The position numbers were made by a program, and so were the translations under genes. From Sabethes cyaneus (lineage: Eukaryota > Arthropoda > Insecta > Diptera > Culicidae): a DNA stretch of 64,000 nt. Position 1 is the stretch's first letter. Each line of letters starts with the position of its first letter. The notes beneath the pieces were generated by a model. The model ran no database searches, was not told the origin of the DNA, and saw only the letters and a list, made by a program, of their open reading frames with translations. Positions 36,391-49,217 of this stretch are shown here, piece after piece. The DNA is taken from the NCBI RefSeq assembly GCF_943734655.1, contig NC_071354.1, positions 48,414,044-48,478,043 of the forward strand, read 5' to 3'.

Positions 36391-39300
36391 TACCTAATGA
36401 CGACTTTTTCCAAAAGATGTGCCCTCTTTTGCTGTATGATTTTTTTTCGTGCTGAATTTCATAAGCTTCGATCTAGAGATTGAAAGCATATGCGTGACCC
36501 TCACCGTGCGGTATTTTTTTCCTATTCAGTTTCTTTCTCCGCAATCCAAGGATTGAGGATTGAAACCCTTTCGTACCGATTAACGGTGGATGCTGCTGCC
36601 GCTGCTTGCCGACGGCAAACCAGATCAAGCACGTGCCACTCTGGAATGGAAAGTACAGTTTTTTTTGTGTATGAGTAACTTTGAGGGAAAGGGTTTTTTT
36701 CGATTCTCTATTCTGAATGCAATTTCTGGGGGTGAAGTTTTTTCGTCGTTACGATCGTATGCAATTTCACTGTTTTCGGCAGATTATAAAAAAGTGATTG
36801 CTCGAGCGAAAAGGGTTTAGAATATTTTAAATCATGGTTTGGCATAAGCTATGCGGACTCGATGGGATGCCGGTTCGGTGAAAAGGTTGAGACATACATA
36901 CTAGGAATAGGATTCTTGTTTGCATGAGTGAATGCCACCTCCATGGGAATAGGGAAAAATTCGATATGTGCATAAATTCGAATGAGCAATTAGTATCAAA
37001 TTAAAGAATTTAGTTGAATGATAATAGAAAATTGAATGTGTCATAATTATTAATAATTCAGGTGTTCTTCTAGAAGTTTGTTTCCAAGCAGTGTTAATAT
37101 AATGAAACATAATCACAAAAAGTTTGTCCCAACTTTAACTATTAGTAATTTACTCGTGTTGGTAATTAAACTACACCAACCGGTGTCCTATTCCGTCGCT
37201 TTAACGATTCCATTGCGTTGAAAACTTTCCTACAAAGTTGATTAATTATGTTATGAATTTTTAATTATCCAACGTCAACATGGAAAGGGGAGAATGCGTT
37301 AACAAATGACGTCGTGCTTAAATGTGGGGTAAATTGCTGCCGCTGCCGGTAACCGGTTGGGAGCCATGAAAATCTCTGTAAGTGACATCAAAAACATGCA
37401 ATGGCTGTGTGGCCACTGGCAAGATAATTAATTATAATAAGATAATTCTATTTTCCACTTGCCTAGTTCGCAAAAAGTGAAGAGAAAAAAATGCTCGAAC
37501 AGTGAGGAAATTATTTCGCCTAGTTGAGCTTTCTGGGTCCCCAAGAGGCGCGCCTGTTACGGCGCTTATTTAAAGAGAGCCCATATTACGTTTTTGCCGT
37601 TTCAAAGTTGAAAGGAACCATCTTTTAAATGTTCGTCTTTGCTAACAATTAACGAGGAAGAGATGTGGACGAAATGGTTTCCTTTGGAGATTTTTCTTCA
37701 GGGAGTAGGGCGTTAATATTGATCGTTTTTAATTAATGGCAAATACCGGATGGAATGAGAGACGATTGAAATTGTGTAGTCAGGAGTGATGTCAGAATAT
37801 TGAAACAATCACTTTTATCTGGTTTTGACAACGGCGTCGGGTGTCGTCAAGCAAGTGGACTGGAGTTAAGTGATGGACACGTGTCTGGCTGCTACGGAAT
37901 GAAAGACGTTTTATTTCTTTCATCATCTGACAGTATCCTTTTAACGGACTGCTGATAATTGGGTAGAAAGCTGCTCTAAAATGTCTCATTAACTGGAAAA
38001 AGGATTTGGCAGTTTTTCTGACTGAGCTTACGCCAATCTCTGTAAACCAGAAATATTAGTTAAATACCGTTAATCCTATTTCGTAAGGTATTTTTAAACA
38101 TTATTATTTAATACGATTGCAATTTTATTTCATTCATTTGTAAGTGAAATACTCACTCAGTGATAAATCATCATTCTACACAGCTTTATATTCATTATAT
38201 TCATTACCATAACAAGTGCAGAAAAAAGAAGCGCTTCCACTCACCTTTTTTCATCATTTTATCCAGGACAAAAAAGAACTCCCAGACAGATGCAACTCTT
38301 TCCTGTCACCGAGACTGCTTAATGAAAAACCTACCATCCACCCTTTTTTCTAAGTCGGAAAACAGACTAACCCGGAAACCCCTTGACTGTGTTCGAGAAA
38401 AAAAAAGGACTCGTCGAGCTCGTGCTGCCTGTCTCTGGAGTCCTCATGTTTTCCATTCTAATCAAATCCCTCGTCGTAGCGCATCCATCAGCAGCATGAA
38501 GAATTTAATTGCAATTATTTAGAAGTAATTTATTGCATTATGGCAAGAAGTCTCAGGACTTCGAAACCGGTAAAACCGGCCTCTCCTTCGACCTCGAAAG
38601 CCCATTCGGTCGTTCGGAGCAGCGGCTGCGGAAACCGAAAGGACGAGCCTATTTTGTGCCGAATCATGCACCAGTGCCGGCACCGTACCGGAGCGGATGC
38701 AAATAAACCTCGAGGCAATTCCTGTTTGATAATTTATTTTTTTCCCGTACCGCGCACACGTACCGTCCGGATTTCGGGATGAAGAACAGAAGAAAAAAAC
38801 TTCTCCCTGTCATTTGCATACCGTTACCCTCGCGTTTTTTTGCTATTACCAAGCAGAGGGAAAAAAATCTAGATCGTGTGCACATCAAAGGGTTAGGAGG
38901 AAAAAATCCGCCAGGCTGCTTCACAAACGCACCCCTCAGGTTTTTTGTTGTTTCGCTGATCTGCAGCTCGCGTTTATTTCAATGACTTCTTCTGGCCTTC
39001 GAATCCGAGTCGAGCTGAATTCGGATCAGTTTTCCACCAGTTCCGTAAGCAAGAGCAGGGTTGGAATCAGTTTTGAAATTTAGATTAAAATTGACTTGTT
39101 TTTAAAGTGCCCATCCGAGCAGTGACCCTGTTCGCCGTTGAACTCCCGCAGAATCCAACGGAACTGTGCAAAGTGAGGAAAGAGTTAATATTGATCCATG
39201 AATATATTTACCAAGTTGTTTTTTATGCTTCTATTCCACAGTCGACTTAACTCAGGGGGGTGAAATGAAAAAAAAAACGTGCATGGTCGTGCTGCACCGC

Positions 39301-40189
39301 TGTCAGGCGGCTGTCGGAAACCGTAGAAGCCGGCTGTAGAGAGGTATGAAAGCTCGCGGTGAAACGAATATCCCCGAGGATAATGAGTTTCTATAGCAAC
39401 TCTTTTCTAGCGGCCTGCCCGGGAAGACGCATCACGGCTTGTGCCGTTCTAACTGTTTATTACTTTCTCTGGTAGGTTCGCTTTCTACGGCTGCTTTGCA
39501 TACCCGACATAGTGCTTGTACTCGAAACGCCGGCGTTTTGGTAGCCAGCTTAGAGAACCAGCTTGGGGATGGGTTGCTTGGATTACATGACGGTGAAAGG
39601 GGAAAAGTAGGAAAATAAAAAAACTTCGATGGGGCTTCTGTAACAGGGCGGTACAGAAGCATGCCGGTTCGGCAGGTGAAGGATTACGATTGTTTGCGGA
39701 AGTTGGAGATCTCGAGTTTCGTTTCCGGTTTCAATAGCATAGATCAGGTGTCAGGTTGGGAATTCATAACGCCTGTTAATCTAAAGAGCCTACAGCAGGT
39801 GCGAGAACCTCACGAACACTCTCCAATCCGAGACAGGATTTGCTGTGTACCCAAAAAAGAAGGGGTCCCAATTCTAAGTTGAAAATTCATGATACAACAA
39901 TGTACAGATGGCAGTAACCTGGTTGAAGCCGCAGCGCCTCGGTCTATATTAAAGAACAAAGTGTGCATCATTCGATGTTTATACGCAAGCGCTCTATGTA
40001 GTCTATTTTGTATGTAAAGTTTATCTACGAAATCTGCTTATATAACTGCATGCTATATTTTCAGATTGCAAACTAATTTTAAGTCTCAAGGATACCTGAT
40101 ATTTTACTTAAGCGCTTTATTTAAGCATACGAAAGCTTATAGCAATGAAAGAAAACGTGTGCTCTCCTGATAGAGATGGCTAATTTGTG
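36391..40189. other. Unassigned 3.8-kb region
   Basis: No gene or element is recognised. Frames near 38.2-39.1 kb overlap one another in several phases and show no domain. The composition is mixed, with no obvious low-complexity blocks. Confidence 0.35.
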
Positions 40190-40440
40190 GTTATGTTAGT
40201 GGTTCGTTTTCCACCAACAGCAACAAGAATTCGCGTGTGCGCAAGGGGTTTCCAGTAAGGCGTATAAGTGCGTAATAATCAGTAACCATCCATTTCCCAT
40301 ATAAAAATCCTGCCAAGGAGGCAGTTTTAAGTCCACCTTGACGTAGCTTTCGCCATCCATCACTACACAATCTAACATTGTCAGCGTCGCCGTTTACAAC
40401 TTCCGGCTTCCGGGATAGGGTTTTAGCCATCTTTTTTTGT
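40190..40440 (-). pseudogene. Tc1/mariner transposase fragment (ITmD37E-like)
   Basis: The minus frame reads MLDCVVMDGESYVKVDLKLP and PWQDFYMGN, the surroundings of the first catalytic Asp (MDDETYVK type). The second Asp of the pair reads Gly here. A neighbouring frame adds the upstream RKPEVVNGDADN stretch, implying a frameshift. No downstream DDE motifs survive. Confidence 0.65.
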
Positions 40441-41239
40441 TCACCGTCGCGATTCGTTTTTCAGTTTGACTTAGGGCTAAGTGGTATAAAATACCCCTCT
40501 CTAGAATAAATGGATTTATTTTAAACAAGCTTATGATAATTTGTGATCTGAAAGTCGTTTGCAACTATATACTTCAGTCAGTATTGTATATTAAAAATAC
40601 AAGGACTTATTTCACAAAGGAGTTTAAATTATGGGTCTCTCGTCTGCGCGGAATGACATGCCCCAACGGCAGACAGCCTACTATATTTTACAGAAAGTAA
40701 AGTTTTCAAAATAATACATATATTTTTATGTAAAATACATCATGTTTTGACCGCAAACTCAGATTGTATTTAAATAAAAAGAAGTAACAGGAAGGGACAG
40801 AACGTCATCGAAATGTAGACTACGACAGAATAAATTTGCGTTTTTGGTGTGCACACACCATCACAAAAAGTTAGGACGACTAACCTGGTGGCTAATGTTT
40901 CAAGGTTTTGAGTTGGAAACCAACTAACAAAGCGCAAAAAATTGCATTCTATAGGTTTTATTACTCTTTGGACGATACATTTCATTAAACAGTGAGATCT
41001 ACAGTGACCTCTATATTTATATTTTTTCGTCGTTGATTTTTCAAATATTTTTTAAACATTTCCGCTTTTGGAAGAGCTCGCATAAGTTTGCTAAACGCAC
41101 ATAAAAGACTGACTTACCGCGCGAGTCCTGTTTTAGAAAACAAAAGATGATGCTTTTATCTATAGTTTTCACATGAAATTATAGAAAAATTTCAATTAAT
41201 TTCAATAAAGCCGTCTAGAAAATTATATGAATCGAGTGA
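40441..41239. other. Unassigned sequence
   Basis: AT-rich, with no recognised gene or repeat. Confidence 0.4.
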
Positions 41240-42440
41240 AAATAAGGAAGTGAAAAAAGGACGTGCGAGAGAAACGATTAAAACTGACATAAAAGAAAAA
41301 CGGAAGACAAAACAAAACCAAACAAAGAACAAAAATGAGAGAAAAAAGTGGAAAAGAAGAGAACAGTAGAGAAAAAGAGGCAAAAAACGAGGCAACTGTA
41401 CCGAATAAGATAAAGAACAGAGCAAATATAAAAGAAAAGATGGAAGAATGCTAAAGAAAACGAAGAAAACGAGAAAGAAATGAGGATAAACTAAACAAAA
41501 AAAGATACAAAACAGAACTGGAAAAGAGAAAACTCAGAACCGAAGAAGGTAGAATGTGTGAGAGAATAAAACGAAAAATGTCAATTTTAGTTCCAAGTAA
41601 AACTTCGTGTATAATTTCGCGGAAAACAGAAAATACGGCATGAAAAAGGAGAAACAGGATAGGATAAAATGCAGGAGAATGGAGAAGCGAGAAAACCGGA
41701 AGAACGAACGAAAGAAAACAAAAACGAAAAAAGAAGAAAACTGAGACGAAAAAAAAGAAAAAAAGGACAAAAACGGGACAGAAAAGGAGACAAGACAAGA
41801 GGAAACGGACCTGAAACGGGATAAAACGGAACAGAGGTAGTTTGGAATTTGGGAAAAGTGAGAAAAATGAGACAGGGAAAGCAAACAAAAGAAACAGAGT
41901 AAAAGGAAACAGCGGTCAAAGAAAGAAAAAAACAAGAGAGTAAAAGAGAGAACAGAAAACAAGAGAAATTATGAGGAAAAATATGAATATAATGAAAGGT
42001 GAAAGAGAAAACCGATAGAGGAAACGGGAAAAATAGGAAAAAGAAGTCAAACGGGATATAAAAGGAGAACTATGGGACGAAAAATAGGAAAATGAGACTG
42101 AATAAGAGGAAAAGAAGAAGATAAAACGGAAAAGTGACGAAAATGGGACATAAAAAGGATCCAGAGAGAAAAGGGAACCAAAAACATTCTGCGCGGAAAA
42201 ACGGAGCAACAAAAAGAAAAAAGTGGCACAGACAGAAAACGAGAAGGAAAAGAGATAGCGTTGGTTAGTTAAGTAAAGAAGTTAGAAAAATACGACAGCG
42301 AATAAGAAAATAACAAAAAACGAATGAATAGCATTAGAACTGAAAATAAGAGAAAATTAACGAGAAAACTAAGCAAAACGAAACAATGAAACAGGACACA
42401 TGGGACAGAAATCCAGAGAAAAAAAGATTGAAACTAGATG
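41240..42440. repeat. Purine-rich low-complexity tract
   Basis: About 1.2 kb of G/A-rich degenerate phrases. The overlapping minus-strand frames (41451-42229) are Phe/Ser/Leu-rich artefacts of composition. A stretch at 41558-41620 (gagagaataaaacgaaaa, then gtcaattttagttcc) recurs at 45795-45860, so the tracts share more than base composition. Confidence 0.8.
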
Positions 42441-42624
42441 TGAAATTTGTATTGTGATATATTGATGTGATGTATTGTGTGCAGTAGCGTAGCAGTAATT
42501 GGACTCTTAGAGAGAAATGAGCTGTACATTTTAGTACTAGTACTACGGGAGGAAGCGTGTTGGAAAATGCATAATAAAAATATATGCAGCATGTAACTGA
42601 GAGGCTACCCTCCCTGTACGACAT

Positions 42625-42805
42625 TGACCTGACAAGCTAATCATCACATATTCGAATCTCGGCTGGAAAAGACTGTTAGTCACAAGGATCATAGTACGAG
42701 CCCCGCAATTATCCTGTGCTAACAGTTGGCTGCGTAGTCTGTCGATCAAAAAATCAGAGGATTAAATTTCGGAAGAAAGCGGAATACACTCAAGTCTTTT
42801 TTCAC
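42625..42805 (+). repeat. SINE-like copy with tRNA-type head
   Basis: It contains attcgaatctcggctggaaa, gactgttagtcacaaggatc, gccccgcaattatcctgtgc and taacagttggctgcgtagtc. These match the copies at 34.2 and 55.6 kb. It begins soon after the purine-rich tract. Confidence 0.8.
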
Positions 42806-43200
42806 ACAAAAATGCGTAATATTTCAAGAGTGATATCTTTGGAGATGTAATTATAATATGCACTGTATCGACCTTTTCGCGTGCGTAATGGCGGCTAGTG
42901 GGTACAACTTTCGGAGAACGTTAGCATGCCTTTGGCAACTTTATTCACATCAGGTTGATATTTCCAACCTTGATTGTTGCTGTAGAACTTTCAAGCGTAC
43001 GTGAGCGGAGTTCCTAAAAGCAAAAAAAAACATTGTCGAAAAGTGTACCTACTAGCCGCCATTACCCCCGCGAAAAGGTGGATTTTATTAATAACCTTCT
43101 CCAAAGTAACCACCCTCAAACAAATACACAATTTTTACACAATAGCTAATGATCACGTTTTTTGCGATTCGGCACTACTGTGCACAGTGGTCCCAAAGGT
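42780..43200. repeat. Imperfect foldback repeat
   Basis: The 34-bp inverted repeat at 42872-42905 and 43045-43078 has three mismatches, with core gtaatggcggctagt. Outside it, weaker inverted similarity continues to caatagctaatgatcacg and ccactgtgca. The right part resembles 35690-35815. No transposase is encoded. Confidence 0.7.
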
Positions 43201-44384
43201 ATCAAAACACGCAATTAGTCAGTACAGATGACAGGCACAGTAACAGCGATAGTGATGATGAAGAAGTTTCAAATACACTTTGAAATTTGAACACCTTGAA
43301 CTGCAGCTAATTAGATTCCATGCAAAAATGTTATTTGAGAATCTTTTTTTGAATCTCTAAAAGTAATCTATGTTGCTTGAATTACACATTTCCATTTTAC
43401 ATTTACTTAATCTGGATAATAACTCAATCCGGATACCGCCATATTAAAAGCCACCGAATAACAACTTTCAATGCTAGTGTTTCGGTAGAGGGTCAATTTG
43501 TTTAGCATTTGTATTTTAGTATTTTAGTTCTACTTTCACATGGGTAATGAATGGCTTGCACGTTTTTGTATGTTTGGGAGTTGTTGCTATTGAAAGTTGC
43601 ATGATTTTTACAAGAAAATTTGAATTTTCTTCTCAAATATTCACGATAGCAAGTTACTATATTCTAGAAAAGTACGTAATTTGACTGTTTGAAAATCATT
43701 ATCAAAGAAGTCAAATGTGTTAAAACACTGTGGAAGAACTGTGTTCAAAAAGTTGATTATCGTGGAGTTTCCACAAAAGTCGTTTCTTATCTCCACAACT
43801 ATAATAGCTAGAAGGTTACTTTCTTTGGCAAAGTTCTTAATAATTAATCAATCAAATTAATCAAAGAATTGTTCATACCGCGAGAAAGAGCTTTTTACGC
43901 TGAGAAATTTGTCTGAACATAGTATAATCAACCATTTTGGCGCAATTAAAAAATCAGAGGGGTTGTGTACAAGACACGACCGCATATATAGGTGACGCAG
44001 AACTACGTAAGTCTCTTTGTAGTGATAGTGGCATGTATTCATGCTTGTAATCATTCGATTCTTCATGTATACATGCTATATGCAACATATATACATGCTA
44101 CATGCGTTGTATGTAACATTTATCAAAGTAGTAACATTGCATACGTTCAATTCTCAAAAGATTGTGCATTTAAAAACAATTTAACAAAATCAAGAACACA
44201 AAGCAATAGTCCTGCTACCTTACTGAAATTAAAGATTGTTTTTATTATCCATGGTTTCCCACCTTAAAGGGATTTTACCAATTCAATCCTATTTTATCAA
44301 CAGCACATCTTTCCACTACACTTCTAATGAAACGGCAAGCATGCGTATTCATACAGAGTCGTGTTATAACCGAACACTACAGCT
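43201..44384. other. Unassigned AT-rich sequence
   Basis: Contains irregular atgtatac/acatgc runs near 44065-44110. No gene is recognised. Confidence 0.4.
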
Positions 44385-44735
44385 GTAGCACATTTTTCTA
44401 ACACAGATATCAAGTTCGCCGAGGTTTAATCGTCTCGCAGTAAAGAATTTGCGATCTGTTGGGACAACGAACAGCGTCATTTTTTCTGGTACACTTCCCT
44501 AACACAGACATCAAATTGGACTAGGTTTAATCGCGTTCGTAAGAAATCTGTTGGCACGAGGGGGCTTTGTTACTCTCTCTCTGGCGTACTTCCCAAGCAA
44601 GGACATCAAAATGGTCTAGGTTGAACCGCGGTGTTAAGAAATCTTGTTGAGATGAGGAAACTGTCATTTTGGCTTACTTCCCAAACACAGATATCAAATT
44701 GGTATAGGTTTAGATCATCGTAAAGAATCTTCCAA
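44385..44735 (+). repeat. Diverged tandem repeat, about 4 units of 87-113 bp
   Basis: Units begin with taacacagatatcaa-type phrases at about 44399, 44509, 44596 and 44689. Each continues with taggtttaatcg, gtaagaaatctgttg and gtacttccc. Units differ by substitutions and small indels. Confidence 0.8.
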
Positions 44736-45113
44736 CCAATCACGAAGCGAGAATTCTGGTAAATCATAGGTTCATTATTTTCAATTTTTCAATAGTTCAA
44801 CATCAAGAATCCATACTTTTCTTCATTTGGGTCAATTCTTAGAAGATTTTCCGATCGATTGGTGTAAGAATATTGAAAATCGATCGGAAAACCGCTGAGC
44901 TACTAGCGCTCAAAACCTTTCATTTTTCGATTTTTTGGAATGACACCCTATCTCAAAACTTGCCGTAAGACGTAGTCCTACGTCAAAACGCGTGTTTAGA
45001 TATCTTTGGGACCTGTGGTGTGAAAAGATGACAAATGTCCACAAAGAGGTAGAAGGAAGTGCGAAATGTCCCAAAATTGACTGAAGTTTTTGGAGCGTCT
45101 TAGTAGAATACGA

Positions 45114-45310
45114 AACCTAAAAATAAAATAAGAAAACTTATACAATTTAATTCTACTATGTGTATAACTTCGAACTTCGAAAACTCTGTTTTCGGTTCGA
45201 AAACAGACACTGAGGAAGCCTGCAAGTCGTAGGCGAAATACGTATCTGTCGTGAATAAAATACACATAGTAGAATTAAATTGGATAAGTTTTCTTATTTT
45301 ATTTTTAGGT
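45114..45310. repeat. Copy 3 of the CTGAGGAAGCC/GGCGAAA repeat, partly folded back
   Basis: Inverted arms 45114-45165 and 45261-45310 share actatgtgtat/atacacatagt and acctaaaaataaaat. The motif cactgaggaagcctgcaagt, cgtaggcgaaatacgtatct occurs once, at 45208-45248. The left flank (gactgaagtttttggagcg, tcttagtagaatacg) matches copies 1 and 2. Confidence 0.85.
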
Positions 45311-45604
45311 CCCAAAATTGTTCAGAGTGGAATATATGTGGTTCGTTCTAAGTTATCTGCAAAAAAATAAAAATTGAAAAAATACCTGATTTTGTCACTG
45401 TCCTGTTTTTGTCACTCCTAAATTCATCATGGGAGTGACAAAATCGGGTCATTACTGTATAGGGTGTCGTGTACCGATCGTTTAATTGTCAAAACACTTG
45501 GACGCAAACTCAGTAATTGAACTACGCAATATATTTTCGGCCCCACATCGAAGTTTCGCAGTATCATCCAGTTTACCATTCTTCCTCACCAAACACTCCT
45601 CAAC

Positions 45605-45835
45605 CTTTAATAAAAAATGATTTATATTGGACCGCGACAGAGTCAAAGACAAGTAAAACGAAGGAAAAATTGATGCAAATTGAGACAAAAAAACAGGTAC
45701 TGGTGAAAAACGGTTCAAGAAAAGTTAAAAAAGTGGAGCGGTAAAACGGGACTACGGGAAAAGAGAAAGAGCAGAACAGAAAACATGTAAACCATATGAG
45801 AGAATAAAACGAAAAGTGCTAATTTTAATTTCAAG
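45605..45835. repeat. Short purine-rich tract
   Basis: G/A-rich phrases like those at 41.2-42.4 kb, ending in the shared gagagaataaaacgaaaa stretch. Confidence 0.65.
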
Positions 45836-45869
45836 TTAAACTTTTTGTCTCATTTCGTGACTATGTCCG

Positions 45870-46470
45870 GTTTGAAGTAAAATTTCCAGTTCAAATTAGA
45901 CCAAAATCAATTTAATTTAGTGTAATTTAATGTCCAATGTCAAGTTCAATTTCAAATACAATTGCATGTCCCATTAGAGGTTCAATTATAAGTCCAATTT
46001 AATTCTAGTTATAAGTCAAGTTTAAACTGTCATTTCAAGTACAATTTGAATTCCAATTTCATGTCTAATCTCAAATCCAATTTATGTCCAGTTTCCAGTA
46101 CAATCTAAATTCGAAATCCAATTTTGATCTGAATTTCAAATGCAATTTTAATCAAATTAAAAATTTGATTTCAAATTCAATTCCAAGTTTAATTGAATCC
46201 CAATTTCAAATAAAAGTCGAATTTCTAATAAAAACATCTTGTTCTGTTTTAGATCCGATTTCATGTCAAATTTTAAGCAAACTTTCATTCGATATTACTC
46301 TAAATTTTAGTCCGATTTCAAATCCAATTCTAAGTCCAATTTCCAGTTTAATTCGAAATAAAGCTACAAGCCCAAATTGGTCCAAATTCAAGTCTCATTA
46401 AATGGTCTATGTCAAGTCCTATTTATGTTCTAATTTTTAGTCCAGTTCTAAGTTTAATTTCAACTTGAAT
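45870..46470. repeat. Degenerate satellite, AATTTCAAGTCC-like, about 600 bp
   Basis: Phrases such as ttcaagtacaatttgaattc, tccaatttcatgtctaatc and caaatccaattctaagtcc recur with an irregular period near 12 bases. The open frame 46084-46401 only reflects this repeat. A shorter block of the same repeat is at 12780-12945. Confidence 0.75.
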
Positions 46471-48985
46471 TTTAATATCCCATGATTATTCATTATTAAT
46501 ATTATTCATTTGTTTACATCTGGGCACGCTAATGGACATCCGAGTATCTCTTACACAAATATAAAATTCAAAGTAGAAGCATCTTTTTGCACCATATAAA
46601 ATATGGTCTGCTCGAGTTTTTTTGGTTGCACAATTTAAAGAAATGCCCCAAATTCAATCGACCAAATTTTGATCACGATTATGCTCTGAACAACTTTTAT
46701 AGTTTTAATAACTAGAAAAACGGCTCAAAACGCAAGTAAATTTATTTTCTTTTAGTCATATTTCATTTAGTCATGATTCTGCTAAGACACTCAAAAACAA
46801 CTTTTTGATTGATTTTTATTAACAGTCAATCTAATTAATATCACATCAAAATTTAATATATTAGTGTTGTCTTGGTTACACGTAAACAAACTGCTGCAGC
46901 ACATTCACGATTAAAATCGAATTCAATTCCAACAGTTCATATCCTTGTAGGTGTATTCATGGTGTACAGGACCAAACCATTGGTCACCTCAATTCTACAT
47001 TCCGATCGGTTCCGAGCAGAACCATCCCGATCGACGTGTGTTATACGGCATACGTTGTATTCCGATCGAAGCCAAATTTCTGATCGGATCTGGGACCGAT
47101 CGGTAGTATGTAGAACAGGGGTGAGTGTTTCTTTTCTCAAAGCAAATCTGAGGACAATTTTAAACTTTCATAAGTGTTGAAACTAAACTTTTGAGAGTAT
47201 TGCAATGAGTGCAAGTGTTGAAAATAAAAATTTTAAAAGGAACTTAGTAAATAGAATGTTTGACGCATTACAAAATTTGAGCTGAAATGAATCGATACAC
47301 CAATCTGTAACACTTAATTAGTGCAATCATTTCTGAAGCCAGCAATAACGGCAGGTGTTGGAATCATTGAAGAAGCCCACAACAGCTCATACCTGCCTAG
47401 GTAACAGGATATGCCTGTTGTGGATTTTTCTCTATCGGTGAAAAAGTAGGTACAAGACGACATCCCATCCCAGAGGTTTATCTCCACGGAGCAAAGACGT
47501 TACCACGTGCGGCACTCGCTCGATGATGCATCTTATCGTCGCCCTCGGCGTTCTTCTGCAACCAAACACAACACAACCACCAAGCCATATGACAAACATG
47601 ATCCCGGGCCTGGCCTGGCGGTGGCGGCAGTGGCGGCAGGACGTGTGCCGTTATCCTGTATTATTTCACCTTTCGCGTTGCACCTCCGGTTTCGGGTCGG
47701 GTCTGGATGGGTAGCAGTACATTAACAGTTGTGTGTCACTGTTGCTTCTTTTCGGGGTTGGATCGGATGAGCAACTCTTACGACGAACACCGGTTCCGAA
47801 TTTAGATCTCTATCGTGTCTATGGCCTGGAGCAAGAGGTCGCTGTATACTTTTGTTGATAGCGGAAGGGATTTGCTGCACCACTTCGGAGACGGCTCCTC
47901 GGGATGCAATAAATTAGTGCCAACAGGAATTGTTTGTGTCGATTTGGGTGAACTAATTATGTTGTTATTTGTTGGGTCTTATTTTTAATCTGATTATTGG
48001 TTCGAGTTTGCTTGATTCGGTGTTCTTACGAAATTTGCTTTGCTTTCCTATAACCTGTCAACTCACCGAACTATCCAGTCTAGTCCCAGTTGAGAGGATC
48101 TGTTTAATCTTATCACAACCAAAACTTAAGTCCACCTATTTATTCTATCGTCATCAAAATGAAACTTGAACTCACTTAACATAAAATTTTAATATCGTAA
48201 ATTAGCATCCAATGTTCGGTTGCCGGTGAATAGGGTGACAATAAGTACAGCATTTCAAAACACGGCAATGGACAAATGCCACCGGAGTAGATATACCTAT
48301 TGCCATGATTTTTCCCCACCACCGCACCGCCCCAGCAGTCAGCGGCTCGTGAAACGGACTGCCGGAAGGCTGTTCCCCCGCGCAACAAAACCTTCTCGAG
48401 AAGGCAAGAGTCAAACAGAACGGAGAAAAATGAAAATATTTCAAAGGAAATCGAACTCGCTTTGATTGGCTATTAAAAAAGTTTTGTAATTTAACTTTGT
48501 CTTTAAATGGCTGTGTGCGTGTGTTGCGGTGGCATAAGACGGACCTGGCCGGTACCCCATTGGCCAGCGCTTGATTTTTTCCCCGATCGGTACGGGGGAC
48601 AGGAGCACAAATAAGCAACCCATCCAATACTGTTGGCTGCTGGGCTGTTATATACCTACTTACCTACCACATACACTTTCTTGCTTTTCAATTTTTAAAT
48701 TTCCATTGAACTTACTTTGCACTCAATTCACTGCCGGCCGGCCGGCCCATAGATGAGCAAAGGGCGCGTTGTCAGCAGTAGGGAACTGTGCGGGGAAGTG
48801 GGTCGAGATGGCGGCCGAACTTATTCCGCATCCCACGTGGCAACCAAATGGAAAGGAAATCAGCGGTCCGGTATTAATTGAATCGTTTGTTAAAACTTCG
48901 TAAAATATAAACTAAAGCAGATTATTTGACGGGATCGACACAAATTTTCGATGCGAGAAAGTTTTTCTATTTGCTGTGTTGGCAG
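46471..48985. other. Unassigned 2.5-kb region
   Basis: Contains clusters of gatcgg/ccgatc phrases at 46990-47110 and a GC-richer segment at 47500-47760. No gene is recognised; the frames there overlap in two phases without domains. Confidence 0.35.
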
Positions 48986-49019
48986 TTAGATACTAGAGTA
49001 GAGTAGAAGTAGAATAGAG

Positions 49020-49217
49020 CTGAGTAGAGCTGAGTAGAGTAGAGTAGAGTAGAGTAGAGTAGAGTAGAGTAGAGTAGAGTAGAGTAGAGTAGAGTAGAGT
49101 AGAGTAGAGTAGAGTAGAGTAGAGTAGAGTAGAGTAGAGTAGAGTAGAGTAGAGTAGAGTAGAGTAGAGTAGAGTAGAGTAGAGTAGAGTAGAGTAGAGT
49201 AGAGCAGAGCAGAGCAG
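49020..49217. repeat. (AGAGT)n pentanucleotide microsatellite
   Basis: About 35 near-perfect units, with variant units (agagc) at both ends. Long minus-strand frames reading LLYST repeats are artefacts. Confidence 0.98.

Noticed and set aside
41451..42229. Several overlapping minus-strand frames of 60-145 codons
   Set aside because: Three frames are open at once over a purine-rich tract, which is the mark of low complexity, not of coding sequence.
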